44,887 bases of DNA from NCBI RefSeq assembly GCF_000820125.1, contig NZ_CDBY01000062.1:1-44887 (forward strand), written 5' to 3'. Under the pieces are notes generated by a model. It searched no databases, was not told the origin of the DNA, and saw only the letters and a list, made by a program, of their open reading frames with translations. Source of the DNA: Aeromonas simiae (GTDB lineage: Bacteria; Pseudomonadota; Gammaproteobacteria; Enterobacterales; Aeromonadaceae). Shown in pieces: positions 1-10,024 of this stretch; within the stretch, counting starts at the first letter, position 1, and every line of letters begins with the position of its first letter. A program made the translations under genes and the position numbers.

Positions 1-12
1 TTTCGATGCTGA

Positions 13-285
13 TTGACACCATTGTGCGCCCACTGCCTAAGAGATGGCGTATACACGCCGGCAACAGTCGTTGATCACATCATACCAATAGACGGTGATG
101 CGGATGTGTTGTTCTGGCCGGCAAGCAACCATCAACCGTTGTGCGCTTCGTGCCACGGTCGCAAGACAACAACAACGGATCCTGAGACAAAGCGGCAACG
201 CAAAGCAGGAAGGTTCAGGAAGCAGGAAGAGGCCGCACTACACCGTACCAGTTGGATATATGAAGGTGGCGACGACTCTGCATGA
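13..285 (+). CDS. HNH endonuclease, short or N-terminally truncated
   Basis: This 90-residue product has the HNH signature of phage packaging nucleases. A CxxC pair (C5, C8) is followed by VVDHIIP, with the metal and catalytic D and H, then N, H and a CxxCH knuckle (SNHQPLCASCH, C44/C47) and a basic tail. Phage HNH proteins next to terminases stimulate the large terminase during cos cleavage. Family members usually have some 20-40 extra residues before the first CxxC. Here an in-frame TGA at 10-12 lies immediately upstream and the first possible start is a TTG at 13, so the gene either begins unusually late or has lost its front to a frameshift or stop just outside the window. It is followed by the terminase genes, the usual order in HK97-type modules. 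Confidence 0.7.
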   Translation: MTPLCAHCLRDGVYTPATVVDHIIPIDGDADVLFWPASNHQPLCASCHGRKTTTTDPETKRQRKAGRFRKQEEAALHRTSWIYEGGDDSA

Positions 286-426
286 TGAATCACCTTCCAG
301 GTAGTCGACGAGGGGGTGGGGGAGTATTTCAGGACAAATCCACCGTATGCCGGAACCGCCCGCCCCCTCAAATTTTTACGCACGACGTTTTTTTTGAAAA
401 TAAAACAGACAGGAAAACAGAACTCT

Positions 427-783
427 ATGGCAAGACCGCCCAAACCTCCTGCCTACCTTGATGAAATAGCAGCGCAGCAGTGGAAAGCAAAAGCAAAGCA
501 GTTGGCGGAACGCGGGGATCTGACACCCGCCGACTGGAATCACCTTGAACTGTATTGCGTCAATTACTCAATGTATCGCAAAGCCGTGGCGGACCTTGCC
601 ACGCGGGGATTCAGCATTGTTAATAGCCAGGGTGGCGAGAGCCGAAATCCAGCGCTTAGCGCAAAGGCTGATGCTGAAAAAATACTCATAAAAATGTCAT
701 CGCTACTGGGGTTTGATCCGGTCAGCCGCCGCCGCAATCCGGTAGAAACCGAAGAGGAGGACGAGCTTGACCGCCTGGGATGA
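427..783 (+). CDS. Phage terminase small subunit, P27 family
   Basis: The predicted product has 118 residues, starting MARPPKPP, and matches the P27-type small terminase. A short basic proline-rich N-terminus leads into a helical region (YLDEIAAQQW, then LTPADWNHLELYC), then a segment with a conserved N-P (GGESRNPALS) and a final helix (ILIKMSSLLGFDP) before an acidic tail. TerS recognises the packaging site on phage DNA and loads TerL. I chose the ATG at 427 over the longer open frame from 316 because P27 proteins begin with this short basic stretch and because the upstream 37 codons are low-complexity. The C-terminal end overlaps the terminase large subunit start by 17 bp, implying translational coupling. 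Confidence 0.85.
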   Translation: MARPPKPPAYLDEIAAQQWKAKAKQLAERGDLTPADWNHLELYCVNYSMYRKAVADLATRGFSIVNSQGGESRNPALSAKADAEKILIKMSSLLGFDPVSRRRNPVETEEEDELDRLG

Positions 784-2428
784 TTACGCCAATGCCATTA
801 AATCCGGTTATATTCCGGCCTGTAAGCGCTTAAAACAGGCGGTAGAGCGGTACTTTTCAGACCTTAATGATCCGCGTTATGAATTCGATACAGAGACGGT
901 TAATCGATTTGTTTCCTTCTCCAGTCTATGCCCTCACGTTAAAGGACCACTGCGCGGCCAGCCTATCGAACTGGAGCCATGGCAGAAGTTTGCCTTTGCT
1001 AATCTACTGGGTTTTAGATCTCGGGACACTGGCCGCAGGAAGTACAGTAGTGCCTTTATCGAAGTTCCTCGCAAAAATGCAAAATCAACCGTAGCCGCTA
1101 TTTTGGCTAACTGGTTTTTGGTGATGGAGAAGGGCCAGCAGGATATCTACACAGCTGCTGTGAGCCGGGATCAAGCCCGTATAGTATTCGATGATGCCCG
1201 CCAGATGTGCTTGCTTTCAAAACCACTGAAAAAGCGCGTCAACATTCAGGCTCACAAGGTTATTTTCCCGAAGAACAATAGCTTGTTAAAGCCGCTGGCA
1301 GCTAAAGCAGCCACAATCGAGGGCACAAACCCCAGCCTGGCAATCGTAGATGAATACCATCTCCATCCTGATAACGGTGTTTATTCGGCGTTAGAGCTAG
1401 GTATGGGGGCAAGACCAGAGGCTGTTTTGTTCTCTATCACTACTGCTGGCAGCAATGTTGTCTCTGCTTGCAAACAGCACTATGACTACTGTTGTCAAAT
1501 TCTGGCCGGTGAAGAGAGTAATGATTCGCTATTTGTCCTGATCTATGAGCTGGATGACGAAAGTGAAGTTGATCGGCCTGAAATGTGGGTCAAGGCCAAT
1601 CCAAATCTGAACGTATCTGTCGATGCGGTAAAATTGGCATCCACTATTCAGAAAGCACGTGGAATACCGTCACAGTGGGTGGAAATGCTGACAAAGCGTT
1701 TCAATATCTGGTGCCAGGGTACCACTCCGTGGATGGGGTCCGGAGCGTGGGACGCTTGCCAGCTCGATTATGAAGAGGAAGATCTGGCTGGGATGGAGTG
1801 TTATGCCGGGTTCGACCTGTCTTCTACGAGCGATATAACAAGCGTTAGCTACGCATTCCCGCTCGGTAGTGAGATTCGCTTACTGACCCGTCACTATTTA
1901 CCAGAAGCCCAGCTGCAGAACGTCGCTAATAAAAATCGTGCCATCTACCGTCAGTGGGTAAGAGCTGGCTGGATTCGGACCACGCCTGGAGACTGCATCG
2001 ACTATGACCGAATCCGTGATGATATTCTGCGCGATGCCGAAGTATTCAACATCAGGTTGGTGGGTTTCGATACCTGGAACGCTACGCACCTGCGCACCCA
2101 GCTACAGGGCGCCGGTCTAGATGTGGAACCGTTCCCGCAAACCTATCTTAAGTTCAGTCCTGTGGCTAAATCCTTCGAGGTGTTTGTTAACCGCAAGGTG
2201 GTGCGCCATCGAGGAGACCCGGTATTGTCGTGGGCGATTGGTAACGTAGTAATGGAGACTGATGCCAACGCTAATATCAAGCCAAACAAGAAGAAATCAT
2301 CCAATAAGATTGATCCTGCCGTATCTGTGCTTATGGCATTTGGCACCTTCCAAGCCGAGCATGAGGACTTTGCATTCGATATGAGCGACAGCCACAAAGA
2401 GCGTCTGGCGACATTTAACGGCATCTGA
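767..2428 (+). CDS. Phage terminase large subunit (HK97-type TerL)
   Basis: This 553-residue protein is the ATP-driven DNA-packaging motor and nuclease. The N-terminal ATPase shows the deviant Walker A of terminases (VPRKNAKST, residues 100-108) and Walker B LAIVDEYH (D195, E196). The C-terminal nuclease half has acidic motifs in GFDLSSTSD (about residue 350), GFDTWNA and KIDPAVSVLMAF. Length is typical of the family. The start is TTG at 767, supported by a strong Shine-Dalgarno AGGAGG at 755-760 six bases upstream, inside the end of the small subunit gene. The enzyme appears intact. TerL is the last recognisable packaging gene before the element ends; normally portal and capsid genes follow it, which is why a satellite layout is considered. 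Confidence 0.93.
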   Translation: MTAWDDYANAIKSGYIPACKRLKQAVERYFSDLNDPRYEFDTETVNRFVSFSSLCPHVKGPLRGQPIELEPWQKFAFANLLGFRSRDTGRRKYSSAFIEVPRKNAKSTVAAILANWFLVMEKGQQDIYTAAVSRDQARIVFDDARQMCLLSKPLKKRVNIQAHKVIFPKNNSLLKPLAAKAATIEGTNPSLAIVDEYHLHPDNGVYSALELGMGARPEAVLFSITTAGSNVVSACKQHYDYCCQILAGEESNDSLFVLIYELDDESEVDRPEMWVKANPNLNVSVDAVKLASTIQKARGIPSQWVEMLTKRFNIWCQGTTPWMGSGAWDACQLDYEEEDLAGMECYAGFDLSSTSDITSVSYAFPLGSEIRLLTRHYLPEAQLQNVANKNRAIYRQWVRAGWIRTTPGDCIDYDRIRDDILRDAEVFNIRLVGFDTWNATHLRTQLQGAGLDVEPFPQTYLKFSPVAKSFEVFVNRKVVRHRGDPVLSWAIGNVVMETDANANIKPNKKKSSNKIDPAVSVLMAFGTFQAEHEDFAFDMSDSHKERLATFNGI

Positions 2429-2433
2429 TAGGC

Positions 2434-3357
2434 ATGGCAATACCAAACTTGAAACAGGGGGTTGCATTGAGATTGACCAACGAACAACGGGAGCAGGTGA
2501 TCACCCTGCGCCGTAGCCATTCACTGAATGAGGTGGCTTCTCTGGCTGGCCTGTCCCTGGGAACGGTCAAGGCCATCGTCAGCCGATCGGGCCTGTTCAC
2601 CGACAACCCGAGACACCGGATCATGTTCACCCTGCCGGCACGGGAGAGCAGCGGGGAGACCCTGCCGGCGGTTCAAGAGTTGCCGCCACAACAAAGCGTG
2701 ACCGGGGACAGGGAGATAGATGCGCTGATCTGGTTGCGGCAGGTCATAGAGAGCGGTGACCCAGACCGTATTGAGAGAGCCAAACTGGCGGCTGGGAAGA
2801 TCTCCACGCCACTAAATGAGCTGGAGAAACGATACGGCAAATGGTTGGCTGATAAGTCCGGTCACCCGTTCGCCGGGATTGGTAGCATTGGCTTTGCCAA
2901 TCTGGATGGGTTAGCCGAGCGGGCCATTGAGCGGCGAGCCAATGAGGCGGAGGCCATAGGACGGTTCGGGGATGCCTTGTGGAGTGATACCCAGGCGGAA
3001 GCGTTTTGTCTGGAAACCTTGCGCGGGTTGGAGTTTGGAGAGTGGCGCTATCCACCCGAGCAGGTGGCAGAACGGTTCAAAGCAATACCCGAACTGATGC
3101 CACATACCCTGAGTGACTGCCTGCATGAGCTCGCCTACTGGAACGATTTGTACCGTCTTCGGCTGGCCTGTGACACGAGCCGTTATTACGAGAGCAGCCA
3201 CGAAGCAAGCGCTAGAGATTGGTTTGTGTTTGGCCTGCTGGCCGAGCTAAGGCCAAGGAGCCGGGATGAGGCCCGCGCAGCCTTACGCTACCTCATGGCT
3301 AGCCAGCGTGAAGATAGCGACGAAGCAGACGGGATCTTAAATAACCTGATTGGGTAG
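2434..3357 (+). CDS. Helix-turn-helix protein of unknown function, last gene of the element
   Basis: The product has 307 residues. Residues about 15-52 form a helix-turn-helix of the Sigma-70 region 4/Hin-recombinase type (EQREQVITLRR, SLNEVASLAGLSLGTVKAIV), similar to HTH_38-like DNA-binding domains. The remainder is mostly helical and charged, with no enzyme motif I recognise; residues 85-150 (DREIDALIWLRQVIESGDPD onward) may be coiled. It starts 5 bp after the TerL stop, in the same direction, so it is probably in the same transcript. Its position after TerL and before the tRNA attachment site is unusual for a phage structural gene, and a regulatory or packaging-specificity role is only a guess. 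The CDS is confident; the function is unknown. Confidence 0.75.
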   Translation: MAIPNLKQGVALRLTNEQREQVITLRRSHSLNEVASLAGLSLGTVKAIVSRSGLFTDNPRHRIMFTLPARESSGETLPAVQELPPQQSVTGDREIDALIWLRQVIESGDPDRIERAKLAAGKISTPLNELEKRYGKWLADKSGHPFAGIGSIGFANLDGLAERAIERRANEAEAIGRFGDALWSDTQAEAFCLETLRGLEFGEWRYPPEQVAERFKAIPELMPHTLSDCLHELAYWNDLYRLRLACDTSRYYESSHEASARDWFVFGLLAELRPRSRDEARAALRYLMASQREDSDEADGILNNLIG

Positions 3358-3862
3358 CCCTGCCCACTTCGGCGGCAAAGGTAATTCGGCACTGGCTTAT
3401 TAACTTATTGATTTTGTTTGTTTACGCCAGTTTGGAGCAATGGTTTGTCCTGCCGACTGCCCCGCCTGATACCGCGACCGCCATAGGTTCGAGCGGTGTA
3501 GTGTCCCACTGACCGTACCGGGCTAAGCCTGCATATTGGTAGGCTTTGCCGTGATTGGCTAGAGGGGGTAACGTATCGTGACTCCCTTGGACAGCTAGCC
3601 ATCAACAACCCCAAAACAGGGTTAATGACCCTATCATAGGGTTACTTTTTTGCATTCCCCAAAACAGTGAATGAGGAATTGCAACAAACTCCGCTCCAAA
3701 AATGACAAGGCAGACCGCTACACCTCGCCAGCATTGGGCGTAAAATCCGCGCCTAACTCGGGATAAGGTTACTAAGGCCATGGCAACTTACCGATCTCCA
3801 TCAGCTGTCTAATACCCTGATTATCCCTGTCTACAATATCCCCGGCATATCCCCGAAAAAAA
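3358..3862. other. Non-coding end of the integrated element
   Basis: About 500 bases without a convincing gene. It holds an imperfect stem AAGCCT/AGGCTT (3525-3530 with 3541-3546), an 11-bp direct repeat CCCCAAAACAG at 3609-3619 and 3657-3667, and a perfect short palindrome between those repeats. The only open frame (minus strand, 3405-3614) is low-complexity with no recognisable domain. The stretch may include the attachment-site arms or packaging site of the element, but I see no diagnostic motif for either. Confidence 0.5.
3628..3652 (+). terminator. Possible intrinsic terminator at the end of the phage gene block
   Basis: The sequence ACCCTAT-C-ATAGGGT (3628-3642) is a perfect 7-bp inverted repeat with a single-base centre, followed by a T-rich tail (TTACTTTTTT). 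The one-base loop is too tight for all seven pairs to form, so a shorter stem is likely. It is a weak candidate and could instead be a protein-binding palindrome. Confidence 0.35.
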
Positions 3863-3891
3863 ACGACTCACGTCGCAGTGACGTAAGCCGT
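3863..3891 (-). terminator. Terminator of tRNA-Ile
   Basis: Arms ACGACTCACGTC and GACGTAAGCCGT pair over 12 positions with two mismatches around a 5-base loop. Read on the minus strand, the stem is followed by an eight-T run (3856-3863), just 10 bases after the tRNA CCA end. There are also T's on the other side, so it may work in both directions. Confidence 0.65.
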
Positions 3892-3900
3892 TGTTTTATA

Positions 3901-3976
3901 TGGTGGCCCCTCCCAGGCTTGAACTGGGGACCAAGCGATTATGAGTCGCCTGCTCTAACCACTGAGCTAAGGGGCC
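3901..3976 (-). tRNA. tRNA-Ile2 (anticodon CAU, lysidine type)
   Basis: The minus strand folds as a 76-nt tRNA. The acceptor stem is GGCCCCT/AGGGGCC with encoded CCA (complement at 3901-3903). The D arm contains AGCTCAGTGGTTAGAGC, the anticodon loop is CTCATAA with anticodon CAU, and the T loop is TTCAAGC. The body is nearly identical, from memory, to E. coli ileX rather than elongator or initiator tRNA-Met, so the C34 should be converted to lysidine by TilS to read AUA. Its 3' end faces the phage-type element, the usual orientation for an integration site. Confidence 0.93.
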
Positions 3977-3998
3977 GAAATCGGCATAAGTGGCGGCG

Positions 3999-4027
3999 AT
4001 TATAGGAGAATCGCCCAGGGCAGTCTA
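3999..4027 (-). promoter_or_regulatory. Promoter of tRNA-Ile
   Basis: On the minus strand there is a perfect -10 TATAAT (3999-4004) and, 17 bp upstream, TAGACT (4022-4027) as -35. The bases immediately after the -10 (CGCCGCC) form a GC-rich discriminator, the pattern seen at stringently controlled stable-RNA promoters. The tRNA body begins about 20 bases downstream. Confidence 0.65.
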
Positions 4028-4084
4028 TAGGTGGATCAATCACTTGTCGAAGCTTTGAGCAGGTTGGGGCCTGTCAAAACCGGA

Positions 4085-4110
4085 ATAAAAAAGGGCCCTG
4101 ATGGGCCCTT
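4085..4110 (-). terminator. Terminator after rpoD
   Basis: A perfect 8-bp stem AAGGGCCC/GGGCCCTT with loop TGAT (4091-4110) is followed on the minus strand by a T run. It lies 16 bases after the rpoD stop and ends the rpsU-yqeY-dnaG-rpoD operon. Confidence 0.9.
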
Positions 4111-4126
4111 CTAAAACACGAGACGT

Positions 4127-5989
<1,863 letters not shown>

Positions 5990-6201
5990 AGAACTCATCC
6001 GGTTGGTGATGCTAGGTTGCGCGATTCAATGCAATGAATGCGCTGACGCGCAAATAGCCAATTCTAATAGAAAACCGCCAGACATGCTATGCCCGGTGGT
6101 GCGGTAGCGGTGAGAAACCCCTGCCCTCTGTATTGTTGGGGCCAGGCGGTCATCGGTCATATTGCTTCTTTTCATCCCGTCGATTCGGGTAACAGCACTG
6201 G

Positions 6202-6230
6202 ATATAGGGGCTTGAGCTCTAAATATCAAG
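6202..6230 (-). promoter_or_regulatory. Candidate sigma-32 (heat-shock) promoter for rpoD
   Basis: On the minus strand, CTTGATA (6224-6230) is followed after 13 bases by CCCCTATAT (6202-6210). This is close to the sigma-32 consensus CTTGAAA, 13-17 bases, CCCCATnT. It overlaps the dnaG stop codon, so it would drive rpoD alone. E. coli rpoD also has a heat-shock promoter, located within dnaG, which supports the assignment. Confidence 0.55.
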
Positions 6231-8010
6231 TCCCGTTGTCATTTCTTTTTTCCTGAGCCACCTCTTTGAGCAGCAACAGCAGCTCCTGGGTTTCATCTTG
6301 GGTCAGTCCTTCCTGGCTCACCTTGGCCTGTAGCTCCTCGATGCGCTGCTTGAGGAACAGGTTAATGAAGCCGATGAAGGTATCTTCCAACTCCTGACGA
6401 ACCGCGTCTGGCTCAATGTCCATCCCTTCATAGAGATCGTGCATGGCCAGCTGAGCCAGGATCTCCCCCTCCTTGGTGCCACGCCAGTGCTCCAGCAAGA
6501 TTGCGGTGGTGATGGCCGGTTGCGCCAAAATCTGCTGATGCAGTTGCAGCAGGAAGCTCATTCCTGCCACATGTAAGCCCTCCAGTTCCGGCATGGCCGG
6601 CAGCTCAGCGGTGAGCGCAGGGTATTGCACCATCAGGGCCAGCGCCCGGCGCAGTGGCGTCAGTTTCCCCCGCTGAGGACGCTGGATGTCGCTCTTGGGC
6701 TGACTATGGCGGGCAAACAGCTCGTCGAGACGCTGTTTGTTCTCCCCCCAGCGCATCATGCGCGAGAGGCGGGTGATGAGCCCTTCGCGGGTGAACCCTT
6801 CCGGCACGCGGCGAATCAGATCCGCGGCCTTGTTGGCCACCTCGTACTTGCCCGCTTCCCCTGAAAGGGCGGCATCGCGCTCGAGACGCTCGAACATGAA
6901 CTCGGCGAACGGCTGAGCCTGATCGAGCAGCTCCTCAAACTCACTCTTGCCAATCTGGCGCACCAGGGAGTCTGGGTCCTCGCCGTCAGGCAGAAACACG
7001 AACTTAAGCTCGCGTCCGTCCTGCAGGTGGGGCAGGGCGTTGTCGAGCGCCCGCCACGCCGCCTCGCGACCGGCGTTGTCCCCGTCGTAGCAGCAGACCA
7101 CCTCGGCGGTGGTGCGAAACAAGGTGTGGATGTGATCGCTGGTGGTGGCGGTGCCGAGCGCCGCCACGGCGTAGTCGATGCCGTACTGGGCCAGGGCCAC
7201 CACGTCCATGTATCCCTCAACCACCAGAACCCGGCGCACCTCTTTGTGGGCCTGACGCACCTCATAGAGACCGAACAGCTCGCGTCCCTTGTGGAAGATG
7301 GGGGTCTCGGGCGAGTTGAGATACTTGGGGGTGCCATCACCCAGAACCCGTCCGCCAAAGCCGATGACCCGGCCGCGTTTGTCACGGATCGGGAACATGA
7401 TGCGATCGCGGAAGCGATCATAGCTGCCCGGGCCGTTGTCGCGCTGGATCAGCATGCCACCGGTGATGAGCTGTTGCTCCTGCTCACGGCCGGCGCCAAA
7501 GCGGCGGCACACCTGATCCCATTCGTTTGGGGCGTAGCCGATGGCAAATTTCTTCACCACCTCGCCCGTCAGACCACGCTGGCGCAGGTATTCCACGGCC
7601 TGGGTGGCTGACTTGAGGTTGGATTCGTAAAAACGGGCGATCTGAGCCATCAGTTCGAACAGATCCTTGCTGACGGCAGGCTGGGATCCATAGGATCCGC
7701 CACCGCTCTGCTCGCGCGGTACTGTCATGCCATGCAGGCTGGCCAGTTCGTCGATGGCATCGGGGAATTCGAGGCCGTCATAGGCCATGACAAAGCCGAT
7801 GGCGTTGCCGTGAGCCCCGCAACCGAAGCAGTGGTAGAACTGTTTGTCGGGGCTGACCGAGAAAGAGGGGCTCTTCTCGTTATGAAAGGGGCAGCATGCC
7901 TGATAGTTTTTACCGGCTTTCTTGAGGCGCACCCGGCTGTCGATCAGCTCGACGATGTCGGTGCGATTCAGAAGGTCATCGATAAAGGATTGCGGGATCC
8001 GGCCTGCCAT
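6226..8010 (-). CDS. dnaG: DNA primase DnaG
   Basis: DnaG synthesises RNA primers for replication and binds the DnaB helicase. The 594-residue protein (E. coli 581) has an N-terminal CHC2 zinc-binding domain (C40, H43, C61, C64 in CPFH...CFGC). The RNA polymerase core and TOPRIM domain follow, with the catalytic glutamate E265 (VVEGYMDVV) and the metal-binding D309 and D311 (YDGDNAGR). The C-terminal DnaB-interacting helical domain ends in LLKEVAQEKRNDNGT. Catalytic numbering coincides exactly with E. coli. It lies between yqeY and rpoD; a terminator upstream of its start should lower its expression relative to rpsU. Confidence 0.98.
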   Translation of the reverse strand: MAGRIPQSFIDDLLNRTDIVELIDSRVRLKKAGKNYQACCPFHNEKSPSFSVSPDKQFYHCFGCGAHGNAIGFVMAYDGLEFPDAIDELASLHGMTVPREQSGGGSYGSQPAVSKDLFELMAQIARFYESNLKSATQAVEYLRQRGLTGEVVKKFAIGYAPNEWDQVCRRFGAGREQEQQLITGGMLIQRDNGPGSYDRFRDRIMFPIRDKRGRVIGFGGRVLGDGTPKYLNSPETPIFHKGRELFGLYEVRQAHKEVRRVLVVEGYMDVVALAQYGIDYAVAALGTATTSDHIHTLFRTTAEVVCCYDGDNAGREAAWRALDNALPHLQDGRELKFVFLPDGEDPDSLVRQIGKSEFEELLDQAQPFAEFMFERLERDAALSGEAGKYEVANKAADLIRRVPEGFTREGLITRLSRMMRWGENKQRLDELFARHSQPKSDIQRPQRGKLTPLRRALALMVQYPALTAELPAMPELEGLHVAGMSFLLQLHQQILAQPAITTAILLEHWRGTKEGEILAQLAMHDLYEGMDIEPDAVRQELEDTFIGFINLFLKQRIEELQAKVSQEGLTQDETQELLLLLKEVAQEKRNDNGT

Positions 8011-8029
8011 GGTTGCCCTTTTTCAGAGA

Positions 8030-8066
8030 ATAAAAAAGCCGCGCATTCCGGAGAAGCACGGCTTCT
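8030..8066 (-). terminator. Internal operon terminator before dnaG (T1-like)
   Basis: Minus-strand stem AAGCCGTGC/GCGCGGCTT (8036-8044 with 8056-8064, one mismatch) is followed by TTTTTATT. It lies between the yqeY stop and the dnaG start. In E. coli the equivalent T1 terminator between rpsU and dnaG keeps primase levels low, and the same role is likely here. Confidence 0.8.
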
Positions 8067-8089
8067 TTTGACTAACGCAAGTTCCTGCC

Positions 8090-8533
8090 TTATGCCAAAC
8101 GGGCTTTCACCTGAGCGCTGACAGCGCCGACGTCGGCACGTCCCTGGATCTTCGGCTTGAGAACGCCCATTACCTTACCCATGTCAGCCATGGCGGCGGC
8201 ACCGGTATCGGCAACGGCCTGCTCGATCAGGGTGGCGATCTCCTCGGCGGTCAGCTGTTGCGGAAGGAACTCCTGCAGTACAGTAATCTCGGCGGCTTCG
8301 ACGTCGACAAGATCCTGACGGCCGGCGGCCTCGAATTGAGCGATGGAGTCGCGGCGCTGTTTGACCATTTTGGTCACCACAGCCACGATCTCCTCGTCAC
8401 CCAGTTCGGTGCGGCTATCCACTTCACGCTGCTTGATCTCGGCCATCAACAGACGGATGGTGCCAAGGCGGGCCTTATCTTTGGCCAGCATGGCAGCCTT
8501 CTGTTGATCCTTGAGCAGATCTTTCAGAGACAC
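8090..8533 (-). CDS. yqeY: GatB/YqeY domain protein
   Basis: The 147-residue product is a stand-alone YqeY protein, homologous to the tRNA-binding C-terminal domain of GatB/E amidotransferases. Seen are the helical start MSLKDLLKDQQ, the conserved RLGTIRLLMAEIKQREVDSR and the acidic-helix segment LQEFLPQQLTAEEI, followed by the C-terminal domain with GKVMGVLKPKIQGRADVGAVS. Its cellular role is not well established; tRNA-related function is inferred from the GatB domain. It sits between rpsU and dnaG, 15 bases after the rpsU stop, making a four-gene version of the macromolecular-synthesis operon, which in E. coli lacks this gene. Confidence 0.93.
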   Translation of the reverse strand: MSLKDLLKDQQKAAMLAKDKARLGTIRLLMAEIKQREVDSRTELGDEEIVAVVTKMVKQRRDSIAQFEAAGRQDLVDVEAAEITVLQEFLPQQLTAEEIATLIEQAVADTGAAAMADMGKVMGVLKPKIQGRADVGAVSAQVKARLA

Positions 8534-8548
8534 GGCAGTTAACCCGGA

Positions 8549-8821
<273 letters not shown>

Positions 8822-8836
8822 TTAAAATGGTGCGAA

Positions 8837-8866
8837 ATTATACTCAGCTTCGGGAATGAAAGTAAA
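8837..8866 (-). promoter_or_regulatory. Promoter of the rpsU operon
   Basis: On the minus strand TTTACT (8861-8866) and a perfect TATAAT (8837-8842) are 18 bp apart, with the rpsU start about 70 bases downstream. No LexA box of the CTGT-N8-ACAG form is visible nearby, unlike E. coli. Confidence 0.65.
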
Positions 8867-8945
8867 CCCGGCAGAGATCGCTGGTCTAAAAAACTCGCGA
8901 AGGGTACCATAACCGCCACATTTTAGCAGTGAAAAATTTGAAGCA

Positions 8946-9959
8946 ATGCGTGTATTGGGTATCGAGACGTCCTGTGACGAAACCGGGATCGCGATCTTCG
9001 ACGATCAACATGGGATCCTCTCCCACCAGCTCTACAGCCAAGTCAAGCTCCACGCGGATTACGGCGGTGTCGTCCCCGAGCTGGCGAGCCGCGATCATGT
9101 GCGCAAGACGATCCCCTTGATCCAGGCCGCATTGAAGGATGCCGGCCTTGATAAAGACGACATCGACGGCATCGCTTACACGGCCGGCCCCGGCCTAGTC
9201 GGAGCCCTGCTGGTCGGCGCCACCATAGGCCGTTCCCTGGCCATGGCCTGGGGCAAGCCGGCGGTGGCGGTGCACCACATGGAGGGGCACCTGCTGGCCC
9301 CCATGCTGGAAGAGAACGCCCCCGCGTTTCCGTTTGTTGCCCTGCTGGTCTCCGGTGGCCACTCCATGCTGGTGCGGGTCGATGGCATCGGCCGCTATCA
9401 GGTACTCGGTGAATCCATCGATGACGCCGCCGGCGAAGCCTTCGACAAGACCGCCAAGCTGATGGGGCTCGATTATCCGGGTGGCCCGCTGTTGTCGCGT
9501 CTGGCCGAGCAGGGTACGCCAGGGCGCTTCATCTTCCCCCGCCCCATGACCGATCGCCCCGGGCTCGACATGAGCTTCTCCGGCCTCAAGACCTTTGCCG
9601 CCAACACCATAGCGGCCGAGGGGAGCGACGAGCAGACCCGTGCCGACATCGCCCACGCCTTCCAGGCGGCGGTGGTCGATACCCTCGCCATCAAGTGCCG
9701 CCGCGCTCTGAAAGAGACCGGCCTCAAGCGTCTGGTGGTGGCGGGGGGGGTCAGTGCCAACCGTTACCTGCGCGCCCAGCTGGCCGAGATGATGCAAGAT
9801 CTCGGCGGTGAGGTGTTCTACCCGCGCACCGAGTACTGCACCGACAACGGCGCCATGATCGCCTATGCCGGCATGCAGCGCCTCAAGGCCGGCGTGTTTG
9901 AGCCGCTCGAGGTCAAGGCGGTGCCGCGCTGGCCGCTGGACACGCTGGATCCGGCCTGA
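8946..9959 (+). CDS. tsaD: tRNA N6-threonylcarbamoyltransferase TsaD
   Basis: TsaD (formerly Gcp/YgjD) transfers the threonylcarbamoyl group to A37 of ANN-decoding tRNAs with TsaB and TsaE. The 337-residue product has the same length as the E. coli protein. It shows the ASKHA fold start [13 protein letters not shown], the iron-binding HHMEGH motif (H111, H115), GGHSMLV, the family signature around SFSGLKT and the C-terminal metal ligand region [14 protein letters not shown]. It is divergent from rpsU, the same arrangement as in many enterobacteria and vibrios. A bidirectional hairpin separates it from the convergent putA. Confidence 0.98.
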   Translation: MRVLGIETSCDETGIAIFDDQHGILSHQLYSQVKLHADYGGVVPELASRDHVRKTIPLIQAALKDAGLDKDDIDGIAYTAGPGLVGALLVGATIGRSLAMAWGKPAVAVHHMEGHLLAPMLEENAPAFPFVALLVSGGHSMLVRVDGIGRYQVLGESIDDAAGEAFDKTAKLMGLDYPGGPLLSRLAEQGTPGRFIFPRPMTDRPGLDMSFSGLKTFAANTIAAEGSDEQTRADIAHAFQAAVVDTLAIKCRRALKETGLKRLVVAGGVSANRYLRAQLAEMMQDLGGEVFYPRTEYCTDNGAMIAYAGMQRLKAGVFEPLEVKAVPRWPLDTLDPA

Positions 9960-9981
9960 TCTCCAGGATCTTGCGATAAAA

Positions 9982-10003
9982 AGAGCCGCCCTCGGGCGGC
10001 TCT
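9982..10003. terminator. Bidirectional terminator between tsaD and putA
   Basis: AGAGCCGCC and GGCGGCTCT form a perfect 9-bp stem with loop CTCG. It is followed by T's on the plus strand and preceded by A's (T's on the minus strand), so it can end both convergent genes. Confidence 0.9.
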
Positions 10004-10024
10004 TTGCATTGCTGGCGCTGGCAA

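Larger units (their letters stand above)
1..3900. mobile_element. Right-hand end of an integrated phage or phage-satellite element
   Basis: The first 3.4 kb carry HNH endonuclease, TerS, TerL and an HTH protein in one direction, with codon use clearly less GC-rich than the chromosomal genes to the right. No portal, capsid or tail gene follows TerL. The gene block ends in about 500 bases of non-coding DNA and then reaches the 3' end of a tRNA-Ile gene, a usual integrase target. The left boundary and the integrase lie outside the window, and the second att copy cannot be seen, so the exact right junction (near 3890-3930) is inferred. A terminase block at the extreme end of the element recalls capsid-forming phage-inducible islands, but a decayed prophage is equally possible. 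Confidence 0.6.

Noticed and set aside
3405-3614. Minus-strand gene in the non-coding end of the phage element
   Set aside because: Arg/Ser-rich chance-like translation, no recognisable family.
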